Below, one piece after another: positions 41,915-51,692 of a stretch of DNA of 64,000 nt. Numbering within the stretch: position 1 is the first letter of the stretch; every line of letters starts with the position of its first letter. Under the pieces are notes generated by a model that was not told the DNA's origin, made no database searches, and saw only the letters and a program-made list of their open reading frames with translations. The translations under genes were made by a program, and so were the position numbers. Source of the stretch: Amylostereum areolatum. Its lineage: Eukaryota; Basidiomycota; Agaricomycetes; Russulales; Stereaceae. Location of the stretch: positions 310,001 through 374,000 of the forward strand of contig SAXG01000040.1 in assembly GCA_012932865.1 (NCBI GenBank). The letters are read 5' to 3'.

Positions 41915-42736
41915 ATGTCCGATTCCGATTCGCCAGATGTACCGGCATCTCAATACCTTCAAGACCTCATCAACGCAAAATACCAGGCATACTGTCCCCC
42001 ACTCACGGCGGCAATAGCGAGCGCATTCGGCGCCATTCGATGGGCCGTAGACAATTCTTTGGACCCGAGCCGGGAATGGTTGGCAAGGCTCCGGCATGAG
42101 ATCGTAAGTTATTCATTTTACGACATACATGAAGGCTCATCTAGTACAGATCGTTGTAGTCGTGTACGCGGGACTATCGACACAGGCGGGCCTCTCGCAA
42201 GGGTATCCCGATGTCATACAGCACGCCCTGGACGCGTTCGAAGCTCGCGAGGCAGACCCGAAGCACAGAATCAACATGCGATGGATTTGGAAAAGAGGGT
42301 CGAGGAACATGGACTATTGGACCGAACGACTCGAACCGGTTATCACTCGCAAAACGAATCCGTGGTGGGCCGGTAAGTGATCTATCTTAATATGACCCTT
42401 ACATGATCCATTGAAATTGGGTGATCAATAGATCCATTCCCACCGCTTCCTCAATCTTCGGTTCAAGCGGGTGAAGTCTCCGAGTTTTCCGGCTTCCAAG
42501 CTGTCGCTTCACTCAGCTCCCCATCGCCTCCTCAAACAACGATCTCACTCCCCATCTCACCCTTTGTGGACACCCCCGCTCCGCTCGCGCAGGCCGGAGA
42601 CCCTTACGATATCAGACGTGCTGTCGATCGGATGCATAGTACTGCTACTGTGTACTACGATCGTCAGCGTGCACTGGAGGTCAAAGTCAATAGGTTGCGT
42701 AAATATTGTGAACGCTGTATAGAATACCGTAAATAG
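41915..42736 (+). CDS. Gene G: hypothetical protein, three exons
   Basis: Exons 41915-42103, 42150-42372 and 42432-42736 join in phase (238 residues). It starts MSDSDSPDVPASQYLQDLIN, contains FGAIRWAVDNSLDPSREWLA, YPDVIQHALDAFEAREADP and MRWIWKRGSRNMDYWTERLE, then a Ser/Pro-rich stretch and a C-terminal helix with two Cys (LRKYCERCIEYRK). The Trp-rich helical start is reminiscent of genes B, C and H, but it lacks the Cys cluster. Introns are 46 and 59 bp. It sits 231 bp upstream of gene H on the same strand. Confidence 0.65.
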
Positions 42737-42967
42737 CTTTGATAATGACGCAGGCTGACCGCGTTTGAGCCGGTAACTTTACGGCCGATCTGAGCTTTTT
42801 GATGAGCGGAGTAAACGGGGCCGAATGTCACCTGGCGGATCAAATTGGCACGTGATTGTATAGTTGTCACTTCACCGCGTCGCGTCTGTACACACGGCTC
42901 TTTCGCTACCACCACCAGCATTCCTCCTTTCCTTCCCCGCATCCTTTCTCCTGGTCAACAACCCACA

Positions 42968-45308
42968 ATGGCATCTGCTTCGAAACTGTCGGCTTCGGCT
43001 CCAGCTGTCGCATCACCTCAGCTTCAACATGCCTTCGAGCAGGTCTCGGCTCTCCCTTGGGCCGCGTTGCGCACATTGCAATTCTCGGAGGAGCGGCGGT
43101 CAGAAGAGTGGTTCCGGGAGTTCAGGAAAGCAGTGGTGTGTTCTCAATCATCACACATTTCTTCTTACTCACACCGTTACACAGGCTGCCTCGGCGATGT
43201 TCGCGAAGGATGCACGCAGCAAGGGCGCACATCTCCAGGTCCCCCGCGTCTTGCGGCTCTGTCTCGAGCGAATCGCATTGAAGACAAACAAGGAGCTCGC
43301 GGAGAGCTTCGATGCTCAAGCTCTCTGGAGGGACGCGTTCGAGAGTGGGAATCCGCCTGTCGACTGGTCCGCCCGGTTCTCCGGCATCCCCATTACTGGC
43401 GCGTGGTGGCAAAGTGAGTGGCCGATTTTCTTGCTTGGAACCTTACTCATGCATTGTTAGCTCCGGCGTCGGTTCAAGCAAAGCCGTCTCTGGCGAAATC
43501 CACGGCACCGAGCACGATCGAGAAAGCAAAAGGAAAAGCGGTTGATGTCCCGCCGGCAAAGGAGGGTCCAGCGGCGGGGAAGAAGGTCGGCACGGCAGCG
43601 GAGGTACGTCCCTTACACTCATTATGACAATCCACCATCTAGTGCTAACACTCTGTGTCCCGGTTTAGGCAGGGAACAAGCCACCGGCGCCCTTGGCATC
43701 CACGCCGGTGAAGAAGGGCACGGGCAAGGGCAAGGGACGGGCCGAGGCCAACCCTGTCGCCACAGCCGTAAAGGATACCGACGAGCCCATGGCCCCGAAA
43801 AGAAAGGGCCCGGAGTCCGAGGTAAGTGTTCAATACACTGTGGAACGATGACTGAGCTAATGGTTTCTCCAGACCCTTGCTAAAAGGGTGAAGGCACGTC
43901 AGCGAGTCTCCACCAAGGCCAAGGACACGGTTCCGAGCGACGAGGAGGTCTCCGCAAGTGAGCAGGGGTCGGCAGCCACCAAGCGCAAGCGGCGTGCATC
44001 GACTACGCCAAAGCGAGGGGGCCGTTCGTCGAGAAAAGTGAGTTCTTACCCGACAACACTATGTGGAAGGCGCAAGTACTAACATTGGTAGACCTCGGCA
44101 CCAGCCCGCGCGGCATCGAAGCCGGCTACTAAAAGGCGCAAGACATCTCGGCAAGCTGATCCCGAGCCGGAGAGCGAGCCCGAGCGCAGGCACGCGACGG
44201 ACGACGACAATGAAGACGGTGACGATGACACGGATGAAGAGCAGATTGAGGATGAAGAAGACGAGAGCGACGCTCTGGAACTTCCACGGTGGATCAAGTC
44301 GCACCAGGACATCATCGACGCGGTACGTTTTCGGCCACTCAGCTCCTTGTTCCAGCAACTGACCGATCTCAGATTGGACCATGCGACATGTGCAGCAAAG
44401 GCAGAGCTGGCAAGGTTTGCGTGCCGCGCATGTGTGGCGCGTGCGAACGCTGCAACAATAGCAAGACCAAGTGCTCCCACGCCCAGCTCGTGCGCAACAA
44501 GAAAGGCAAGTTGGTTGCAAAACGCGGCTCGTCGGACGCCAACGTCACCCTCCTCGACCGCTACCGGTGCCTTTACCGACAAGGTGTGGAGTTCTTTCTT
44601 CCAGAAGGTGTCGACGAGAATGCCGAGCATGCTGAGGATGCCGAGGAAGAGGCCCCCAACGAAGTCGAAGAGGACGACAACGACAAGCCGATGAACTCGG
44701 TCCAGGGTAGCCCAGCCCAGGAAGTTGATGTGGAAGTTGGCCGCTCAACCCCAGCCTCCGCCCTCTCTCACTTCCCTGGTGAAGTCCCGCTCTCTGAACC
44801 CACTGTCCCCCCCAGTACGTCCCCCTCGCGTTTCAACTCGCCCCGGTCGGCGGGACAATTTTCGGTGGCACCGTACCAACACCACGTCGGTATCCCAGCC
44901 GGGTATGCCATCATTCCTGAGGCCGACATCATCCACATCCGGGAGACGCTTGCCACCATGCAGGCACAGTGGGACGAGGCGATGTCCCATCAAGCGACAA
45001 TGTGGAACACGGTCCGCCAGACAATGGACCGCCTAGAAGCCGGGGCCCCACTTCCACCCCCTGTGCGTCCAGTTGCGACTATCGGTACGCAGACCGTTCC
45101 CCTCGCTCTCGACAATGCCGGTGTGGACACCGACGCTACCATGGCGGAAGCAAGTGATCAGGAGCCGCCCGTGCAGGAGCCGAGTGTCCAGGAGCCGAGC
45201 GCGGCTTCTCACTCCCGGTTCGGCGGCATGCCAGCGGAGCTGTTCGGTGGTCTGAACACGAGCCGGTCGGGCCAGTCAATTGGTTTCGGATGGGGCGCGC
45301 GGAAGTAA
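42968..45308 (+). CDS. Gene H: KDZ-linked Cys-cluster protein at locus 2
   Basis: Exons 42968-43135, 43185-43413, 43461-43603, 43669-43821, 43873-44037, 44092-44322 and 44373-45308 join in phase (674 residues). The N-terminal helical domain (LRTLQFSEERRSEEWFREFR, LERIALKTNKELAESFDAQA) precedes a Lys/Ala-rich basic linker with SRKTS-like motifs, an acidic stretch ending LELPRWIKSHQDIID, and a Cys cluster directly after an intron: CDMCSKGRAGKVCVPRMC, then CERCNNSKTKCSH. A helix (HIRETLATMQAQWDEAMSHQ) and a Pro/Ser tail follow. Same domain order as gene B, including the intron just before the cluster. Zinc/DNA binding is inference. Tail-to-tail with gene E. Confidence 0.78.
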
Positions 45309-45707
45309 GTATCGATGTCGTGTGTCCCTTCTTGCTTGCTAGTTTCGAACCACTGTACCATGCATATCTCTTTCTTGACCTCTTTCCATGTTGCGTGTCA
45401 TTTACTCAGGGTTTTTTTTGTACATAATATAATCATAATCATTTGTCCATCACCCATAAAGTTGATACAGTAGAAAATATAAGCCGTGTTCCAAACCGAG
45501 GGCACCTAACGGCGAGACTCTCTGAAAGAGGTGAGGAAACCTTTCGGCTTGACGCAAGAGGTCACGTACTTTATCTTTGAGCTCGGCTTGCGTGTACGCG
45601 GACCCGGTTGGATGTTAGCAGGGTCTACGGAAGGCGGTCGAGCGCGCTTTGCCTGACGTGAGACCTCCGGTGCAGACTGCGACCCTGATGGCCCGGCACC
45701 ATTTGCG
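45309..45707. other. Intergenic between the 3' ends of genes H and E
   Basis: No gene supported. AT-rich (45395-45480) and probably holds the 3' untranslated regions of the two convergent genes. Confidence 0.5.
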
Positions 45708-47963
45708 TCAACAGCAGACCGAGCTCGGCCTCGTTTTCCCGTCGTTGGTTGCGCTGGTTACCGTTTTAGTATTCTCCAGACGCATCATCGTGATAGACCT
45801 ACGTTCATCCCGATCAGCTACCTTCGGCCTGTCCACACCTTTGGCGCCTCGGCTCGGCTTCTGACCCGCACTTTTTCCACCTCGGCTCGACTTCCTTGCA
45901 GCCGGTGGGGGTGGGACTGTGTTGGCGGATGTTCATATATAACATCAGCGACGATATGTGGAATGGGTTGGAACACTCTACCTGGCGGTTCGGTTTGATG
46001 CGATGGCCCTACCGACAAAGCCGCTGGTGTGCCGAGAGGGTTCTCGGGCTGTCCACCGGGCCCGGACTCGGCAGTGACCTCACCATTGTCTGCGGTTGGA
46101 AGTGGGGCCTCCAGGGCAGCCAACCTCATCTTCCTTCTATACGTCTTCTGAATCTCCTCTGAACCCGACAAAGCAATAAGCCTAAAATTTAGGCAGTAGT
46201 ATCGTACTACTCACCATCAAATGCGTACCGGCACTCCCAGGAGATGTCGGGTCCAGGAATCTCGTACGTGATATACGCCAGCCGCGACAGCATGACCTTC
46301 CGAATTTGCTCCACCTGGGGCCGAATAACATCTTCAAGGTCGGCGAAAAGGAAGGGGACCGTGTTGACCACATAAGTCGGCACAACATCGGGGCTTTCTC
46401 CAGAAGGATTTACCGGCTCCAAGGGTTGCTCGTTGTCTTCTTGGAAATGAGAGGCCTCGATGTCACGGGCCAATTGACCCAGGCCGAGGAGCATGGCCTC
46501 AAGATCCCGGACACTTCTGCCTTCATCGCTGCAATCGCAAACAGCCTTTTCCATCCATACCAGCTGCTGTGTGCCGGAGCCGGCACTGTGCGTTGCCGGT
46601 GGAAGCCACGGTTTCGAATATGACCACGAAATAAATGGGGGGGCTTTGTTGTCATCCTCAAAAGCGGCCGGTATGTTGCTGGAGACGGGCATGTGCCGTT
46701 CAAGCAGCTGAAAACATCACAAGATGAGTGGACAGTGAAGACAAAATATGCGTGCATCGTACATGAAGGACCCTTAGTAGTGTGATGCATTGCCACCACT
46801 CTTTGTCCCGCCACAGCGTCGAGAGAAACTCTTCATGGGCCTGGTCTGTGTTCTGCACTTTGCTGGGAGCCCTCGGTGCCGGATGTGCACGCACGATCTC
46901 TCGAATCTTGCAGACAGTGGTCGGTGGGACGATTGGAATCGGGACCGGCCGTTTTGAGATTTGAGGGAGTGGGCCGACATAGCCCTCGGGCACCCCGTCA
47001 TAGTTGGAGGTGACATCCAAGTCATCGTCCGCATCGTCGTCGTACTCGGTCTCATCACTGTCTGAGTCATCCAACGAGCTATGGAAGTCTGGATCAGCGA
47101 CAGAATTATCAGAGTCCTCGGAACCTTCGCTTGGCGCCGTCGGCTTCCTCTGAGTTGTCGCGGCTCTCCTGGGACGTGACTGAGTCGGCGCCAGCTCCTC
47201 AGTATTGACCTCATCGGCCTCGGCTTCCTCGCGTGTTTGCTTTTGCTTGCCCTTGGCCTTGCTTGTGGAACTTGACGCCTTGGCCGCACTTTTCTTAGTT
47301 GCCTGGCGCTTTTTAGTGGTTCGACCTTGCTTTTTCCTTGTTGTTGGTGGCGGATCCGTCGCCTGGGTGGATGGACCTGCCTGTGCCGGATTTGGGGTGG
47401 TTTGTCCTGTGGTAGTGTCAACGGGGCGAGCGGCGCGTTCCGACGGTGCCAAGAGGTCCTCTGCGAGCTCATCAGTGCTTACAAGATGGCCATTAGTATC
47501 CCTTCCAAAAACACAGTTGTTATCCACAGTATCAGGTGGGTCACGCTCGTCGGCTCCTCGCCGAGTGGCACCCAACTCCAAGAAGACCACACCTGGGAGC
47601 CCGCGTTCCTCCCGAGACCGGATGTGTGACCGCCAGGCATGCAGGTCTTTGATGCGCATTTTCGTTACATCGGGGGGCGGGGAAAGGTCTTCGGGGAGGC
47701 AGTCGGGGTCGTACCAGGGATTTTCGATGTTGGATGCCTTCAGCCACGGCAGCGTAGCCGCTGTGCCGACCTGCCAGGCTTCACGGGACGTCACATACGG
47801 CTTCGGGCTAGGACAAGTAGTTGGTACGCACAGTATACCGCCTTCAAGTACCATTGAAGCGCATCCTTGTCGCACTCCGTGGACGTAACACCTTCCTCTA
47901 ACGGCGACGGTGGCAATTTGGGGAAGCCATTCTCGTAGAACCGGGGAATCGGGTCGGGCCGCT
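45708..47963 (-). pseudogene. Gene E (BIG1-like), C-terminal part, separated by chromovirus 2
   Basis: Continues the frame broken at 58148: RPDPIPRFYENGFPKLPPS, LEEGVTSTECDKDAL, then after a short intron KPYVTSREAWQVGTAATL, NPWYDPDCLPEDLSPPPDVT, a Lys/Ala-rich and acidic linker (SDSDETEYDDDADDDLDVT), CKIREIVRAHPAP, FLSTLWRDKEWWQCITLL, LERHMPVSSNIPAAF, LAMLLGLGQ-like helices near 46480, DLEDVIRPQVEQIRKVM, IQKTYRRKMRLAALE and a basic Ser/Lys tail. Order and linker composition parallel BIG1 (13758-17285). The last exon limits are uncertain; if no further intron exists the stop is at 45708. Without its 5' half this part cannot be expressed normally. Confidence 0.65.
47959..47963 (+). repeat. Target-site duplication CCGCT, left copy
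   Basis: CCGCT directly before the left LTR; the identical 5 bp follow the right LTR at 58148-58152. Five bases is the usual Ty3/gypsy length. Confidence 0.95.
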
Positions 47964-48502
47964 TGTTAAGGACGGTCCTTATCACGTGACAAGCGGCTCA
48001 GGCTACAGTACTCTTACGCGTGAGAGGTGGGATCAGGTGATCCAGACGTCTCGGTTTACACGAAGGTGAAGGTCGATAGATAAAGCAGTAAGTCTTCGCG
48101 GAAGACTTAGGCGAGCCTATCGACTTAGTATGCTTAGGATTCTCTTTAGTGCTTAAGAGGAGGTTCTTATTCAGAACAGTCCTGTATTTACAAAGAGAAC
48201 GAGCTGGGGAATAGCTCGCTCGTTGAGCCTCCTTTTATAGGAAAGGAGGTCGAGTAAATATATGTACATTCGGCGACGGTTGTATCAAGTATCTACGGAG
48301 ACGAACTGTGGCACCGTCAAGGCTATGCCGTTGAGACGGTGACGATCTGTGACACCGTCGAGGCTATGCCGTCGAGACGGTGACGATCTGTGGCAGCGTC
48401 GTTGAGACGGTTACGAGCTGGGGCGCAGTCGTAATCCGTTGTTTAGCGACGTCCTTCCTAGTAAGGCAATGGAAAATGAAGTACCTTGGACAAGTTGTAA
48501 CA
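47964..48502 (-). repeat. 3' LTR of chromovirus 2 (539 bp)
   Basis: Starts TGTTA and ends TAACA on the plus strand, a 5 bp inverted repeat. It contains two full 41-bp units (48300-48340, 48341-48381) plus a 30-bp partial, and a nested palindrome (48072-48124). Identical to the right LTR except for one extra 41-bp unit and three base changes. Confidence 0.96.
48072..48124 (-). other. Nested palindrome in the LTR, downstream of the TATA box
   Basis: Outer arms GTCGATAG (48072-48079) and CTATCGAC (48117-48124); inner arms AAGTCTTC (48090-48097) and GAAGACTT (48101-48108) with a 3-base loop. The same structure lies at 57758-57810 in the other LTR. In transcript sense it falls about 110-170 nt after the TATA box, in R/U5, so it would form an RNA hairpin near the 5' end. 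Confidence 0.8.
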
Positions 48503-48516
48503 CTATCCCCCTCTCT
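48503..48516 (-). other. Polypurine tract of chromovirus 2
   Basis: Minus-strand AGAGAGGGGGATAG, directly before the 3' LTR (TGTTACAAC on that strand); expected plus-strand DNA primer. Confidence 0.8.
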
Positions 48517-48528
48517 AGAATCTACGTC

Positions 48529-48735
48529 TCATAGATTCCTGAATCGAAGCGGTTCTAGTGGGATGTCTTGAACATGCTGTCGATCGCTCGCTCTCCGCCA
48601 TTGGAGAAGGAATATTGTTGATGCGATGAATGTGAGGATCGTAAGTCCTACGATGATGCTGATGACGGCGATGAGCCAGCGTGGAGTGGGCGTATTGAAA
48701 ATCGCGAGATTGGGTGATTGTGCTGATTGCATCAT
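48529..48735 (-). CDS. Small ORF with one membrane segment, chromovirus 2
   Basis: 68 residues starting MMQSAQSPNLAIFN. A hydrophobic run of about 25 residues (WLIAVISIIVGLTILTFIAS to LLQW) is followed by a basic, polar tail (RRASDRQHVQDIPLEPLRF). This is the layout of a single-pass membrane protein. It sits directly before the polypurine tract, the position of env-type genes in LTR elements, but it is far too short for a known envelope protein and I see no similarity to one. It might be the last exon of a longer spliced product. Whether it is translated is unknown. Confidence 0.4.
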   Translation of the reverse strand: MMQSAQSPNLAIFNTPTPRWLIAVISIIVGLTILTFIASTIFLLQWRRASDRQHVQDIPLEPLRFRNL

Positions 48736-48966
48736 GCTTCTGGGTTTGTCGCTTTCTGATGTTCACTCTTTATATCCTTGTCCGGACCTCAACGATAGAA
48801 TTCTATTCTACCGCTTTGCCCACGACTGTACTACTTTCATATCTTCTTTGTCTATCGTGGGAGATCCCAGCCTATGCCCTATCCTCGCCGTCATGACGGG
48901 GTCGTCGGGGTCTCTGAACTGGGGTCCATGCCTCTTGAAGACTCCTTTGATGCCGCACCTCCGCTT

Positions 48967-49194
48967 CTATTCCTGCAGTGCTTCTTCGTCGAGGCTTCTC
49001 GGCCTCTTCAGGGCGCGAGCGACGTCCGGACGGCTTAGGAGCTCCGTGACTCGCTTGAGATGACGAAGGAGTTCGTCGTCGCGTGGGTCGGGCGTGGGAG
49101 TGCGCGAAGGGACGGGCGAGGGAGGAGGAGTGGTGTGAGGAGTGGAGTCGGTGGTGGAGAGGTTGTGCGATGAGGGGGCGAGGGTGGAAGACAT
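48967..49194 (-). CDS. Short ORF between pol and the 3' LTR, chromovirus 2
   Basis: 75 residues starting MSSTLAPSSHNLSTTDSTP, Pro/Ser/Thr-rich, then charged and helical (DDELLRHLKRVTELLSRPDV, ARALKRPRSLDEEALQE). No family recognised. It lies between the CCHC-containing frame and the membrane ORF and could be spliced to either. Confidence 0.35.
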   Translation of the reverse strand: MSSTLAPSSHNLSTTDSTPHTTPPPSPVPSRTPTPDPRDDELLRHLKRVTELLSRPDVARALKRPRSLDEEALQE

Positions 49195-49531
49195 ATCGGT
49201 TGGTATGGGTGGTGCGAGTGGATTTGTTTAGACGATGTCTGAGGGTGTTGTGGTCTTTATAGCTTTCCCTTTTATCCTTACGATGCGGAGGGGCAATGAT
49301 GTAATCATTGCCAGCAATCGTAAGCGATGATTTGTACATAATCAAAACTGAGTCGTAAGTAAACGGCGCGGCCAGCGCGTCGCGTAGAGAATACCAAGTG
49401 TTTCACCTTCCTCATAGCGATAGGAACCGGTACAGTAGAGAAGTCCGAGGAGAATATGCGTGCGAGTGAGGGCGCAGTCCGTGATCAGTCCGAAGAGTAT
49501 CGTAACGATGAGTCGTGAAAGCTTGACGACA

Positions 49532-49558
49532 ATGATGATGATGATGATGATGATGATG
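49532..49558 (+). repeat. ATG/GAT trinucleotide microsatellite
   Basis: Nine uninterrupted ATG units inside chromovirus 2, just after the end of the CCHC-containing frame. Confidence 0.9.
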
Positions 49559-49603
49559 GAGGAAGTCTGAGTGCATATGATGGGTAAAAGTCCGTCCGTG
49601 CGC

Positions 49604-51334
49604 TTACCAAGGCTCCGGCCAGTGATCCTTTGACTCCTCCACTTCCTGCAAGTCCCAATCTGTCTCCTTCCAGAAGAGATCGTCGACGCGCCAGGAGTGA
49701 TTGAAGCGCGAGGGTGGTTCTTGTTGAGTGCGGAGCATTGCGTCCTCCCAGTACAGCCACTGCTCAGTGGCGTGTTGGGCGGCTTCGTGCGTCAGGCTCT
49801 CGCGTCGCGTGAGGAATCCCAGAAGCTGCCTGTGGGCGCGGGCGGTAGCGTCGGTACGTCGGAGGTGGGGGTGGGACATCAGTGTTCCTGGACCGTAACT
49901 GATATCCGGACGGTCCGGGCGAGGGTGAGGAAGAGGAGTCTGTGGTCGGAGGGGATAGCAGGACCGAGATCGGGGGAAGTGAGGGGGAGCGCCCTTGCGA
50001 CGGGGACAATCTCGGCGGAGATGGCCTTGCTTGCCGCATTTCCAGCAGCGTTTCCGCGGCTTCGAGGGAATCGCGTCCCACTTCTCTTGCGTCCACGTGG
50101 TTGGTTCGTCGCTCCATGGGTCCGAGGGATTCTCGGCTACTTCCTTCGTCCTGTCGTCCTTCTCCGATTTGTCCGCCGAGCTGTCCGATTCGTCCGCTGA
50201 ACTGTCCGACTCGTCTGTTAGGTTGAGTTCCTGTCTCTGGCGAGCGCGGTCTTCCATCATCCGATCGACTATCTTCTTGAGTTCCTTGAAGTTCTTCCTC
50301 ACCCGATGCATCGGGGAGTCTGAACTCTTTGATCCGCTTGAACGGTCTTCCGTCGGGGTCGACAGAATCATGTTTACGTCGCTGTGCGGTGACTCGGGGA
50401 TCCTGGGTGACGGGATCTCGAGCGTGGTCGGGGTGCGGACGTAAGAATGAGGGATAGGGGGCGGGGTTTCCGTGCCACGGCATGGGAGCGTCGCTAGCAG
50501 ATAGTGGGAATGGAGTTGGCGGTCTAGGCACGGCGGGCAGCCGAGGAGGTGTCCTAGGTATCGGTCGCGGACTGCTGGCCGGTAGTCCGGTCGGTTGTCT
50601 GGGCTCTGGAAGGACCAGGGACTGTCCCGATAGCTCTCTTGGCAGGGGCTGTCTGAACTGCTCTCCGGGTAATCCGTTTCTAGCGACGGGAGGCTGGACG
50701 GGGTTAATCTGGGTGATGCCAGGGATGGGTAAGGATCCTGGTGGCGTGGGGGCGGTGACGGGTCGTGGAGGGGCGTTAGGAAGGAACGGGGGTCTGGTGA
50801 GGGCGGATGCGATGGGATCGGGTCGAACAGTATAGCCCGGGGAGATGTGATGTCCATGGAAGATGAGGTCGATGTCGGGGCCTTCGCGTGACGACATATG
50901 GGGAACTCCGGTAGTTTCCATTCGTCTTCGGAGGATTTCTCCTTCGTAGGCGGCACGGAAGGTATGTCTTTCCCAGTTGAGCCAGTTGACTCGGAGTCCG
51001 ACTTCAGTGAGGAACTTTCGGAGTTCTGCGACATTGAGTATAGCCGCTGCGCTAGCTTCCTGAATCGTCGAAGGAGCTTGACCTCTCGTTCCTCCATTTC
51101 GGTCGAGAGTGTCAGGTACCTCAAGTCCAGCTGGTGGAGTTCTTCGTCGAGCATCTTGTTGTGGTCTTCCAGGATGCTCTGGACGTCGGCCGACTCCCTC
51201 CTGAGGTCGTCGATCCGCTGCCTGGCCTGCTCGATCGCTACTCCGGCTATCATGTGGGCTATTTGATTCTCGAGTATCGGGGAATCGGGTGTTGGGACCT
51301 CCGTCGCTCTGGGCCATGGGGATTGCATTGGCAC
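49604..51334 (-). CDS. Post-pol ORF with coiled coil and a second CCHC knuckle
   Basis: 576 codons; the first ATG is near 51328. N-terminal third: PILENQIAHMIAGVAIEQAR and LEDHNKMLDEELHQLDLRYL, TLSTEMEEREVKLLRRFRKL, a strong coiled coil. The middle is Pro/Ser-rich. Near the end: VRKNFKELKKIVDRMMEDRA, an acidic Ser/Asp repeat, WTQEKWDAIPSKPRKRC and the knuckle CWKCGKQGHLRRDC (about residues 429-442). Gag of the same element already has a CCHC knuckle. A second frame on the same strand (51548-49764) is also open over most of this length. It may be a nucleic-acid-binding accessory protein; this is inference. Start and any splicing are unresolved. Confidence 0.5.
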   Translation of the reverse strand: MPMQSPWPRATEVPTPDSPILENQIAHMIAGVAIEQARQRIDDLRRESADVQSILEDHNKMLDEELHQLDLRYLTLSTEMEEREVKLLRRFRKLAQRLYSMSQNSESSSLKSDSESTGSTGKDIPSVPPTKEKSSEDEWKLPEFPICRHAKAPTSTSSSMDITSPRAILFDPIPSHPPSPDPRSFLTPLHDPSPPPRHQDPYPSLASPRLTPSSLPSLETDYPESSSDSPCQESYRDSPWSFQSPDNRPDYRPAVRDRYLGHLLGCPPCLDRQLHSHYLLATLPCRGTETPPPIPHSYVRTPTTLEIPSPRIPESPHSDVNMILSTPTEDRSSGSKSSDSPMHRVRKNFKELKKIVDRMMEDRARQRQELNLTDESDSSADESDSSADKSEKDDRTKEVAENPSDPWSDEPTTWTQEKWDAIPSKPRKRCWKCGKQGHLRRDCPRRKGAPPHFPRSRSCYPLRPQTPLPHPRPDRPDISYGPGTLMSHPHLRRTDATARAHRQLLGFLTRRESLTHEAAQHATEQWLYWEDAMLRTQQEPPSRFNHSWRVDDLFWKETDWDLQEVEESKDHWPEPW

Positions 51335-51548
51335 CTGTGAGGAATCCAGGTGCTTCAGTTAGGGTTCTTCTGTATGCTTCTAATCGGCTTACCCCCTGTT
51401 CTTCCGTCTGGTCCTGACCTAGACGGAGGAGGTACTGACTTAATTGCGAAGATTGCTGCCGATCGAGCGATGAAGCAGTCTCCACAGAGGGTGCGTTCCT
51501 GTTGAGTGTGGTGTGCTCTGTTGCAGACGAGGCGGATGCGTTCGACAT
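49764..51548 (-). CDS. Overlapping post-pol frame, 594 codons
   Basis: Open in a different frame over 1,571 nt of the CCHC-containing ORF. Protein-like parts: QLSQYLLRLGQDQTEEQGVS and RLEAYRRTLTEAPGFLTGAN near the start, and VAELRKFLTEVGLRVNWLNW, ERHTFRAAYEGEILRRRMET and FHGHHISPGYTVRPDPIA in the middle. The second half is Pro/Arg-rich and looks like a shadow of the other frame. A third frame begins nearby (MSTTPNATNISSTNQTVSPN, 51609) with a possible intron 51390-51335. One gene with indels or introns switching frames, or true dual coding, are both possible. Confidence 0.35.
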   Translation of the reverse strand: MSNASASSATEHTTLNRNAPSVETASSLDRQQSSQLSQYLLRLGQDQTEEQGVSRLEAYRRTLTEAPGFLTGANAIPMAQSDGGPNTRFPDTRESNSPHDSRSSDRAGQAADRRPQEGVGRRPEHPGRPQQDARRRTPPAGLEVPDTLDRNGGTRGQAPSTIQEASAAAILNVAELRKFLTEVGLRVNWLNWERHTFRAAYEGEILRRRMETTGVPHMSSREGPDIDLIFHGHHISPGYTVRPDPIASALTRPPFLPNAPPRPVTAPTPPGSLPIPGITQINPVQPPVARNGLPGEQFRQPLPRELSGQSLVLPEPRQPTGLPASSPRPIPRTPPRLPAVPRPPTPFPLSASDAPMPWHGNPAPYPSFLRPHPDHARDPVTQDPRVTAQRRKHDSVDPDGRPFKRIKEFRLPDASGEEELQGTQEDSRSDDGRPRSPETGTQPNRRVGQFSGRIGQLGGQIGEGRQDEGSSRESLGPMERRTNHVDAREVGRDSLEAAETLLEMRQARPSPPRLSPSQGRSPSLPPISVLLSPPTTDSSSSPSPGPSGYQLRSRNTDVPPPPPTYRRYRPRPQAASGIPHATREPDARSRPTRH

Positions 51549-51692
51549 TGTTGGGTGAGACGGTCTGATTGGTAGAGGAGATGTTGGTTGCGTTCGGGGT
51601 GGTGGACATTGGTGATCTGTCTTGTTGAACCCGTAGGGTTTTTATCCCCCCTTTGTTGGCAGTGCATTCGCCTGAATGCCGTTGAGTCTCAC

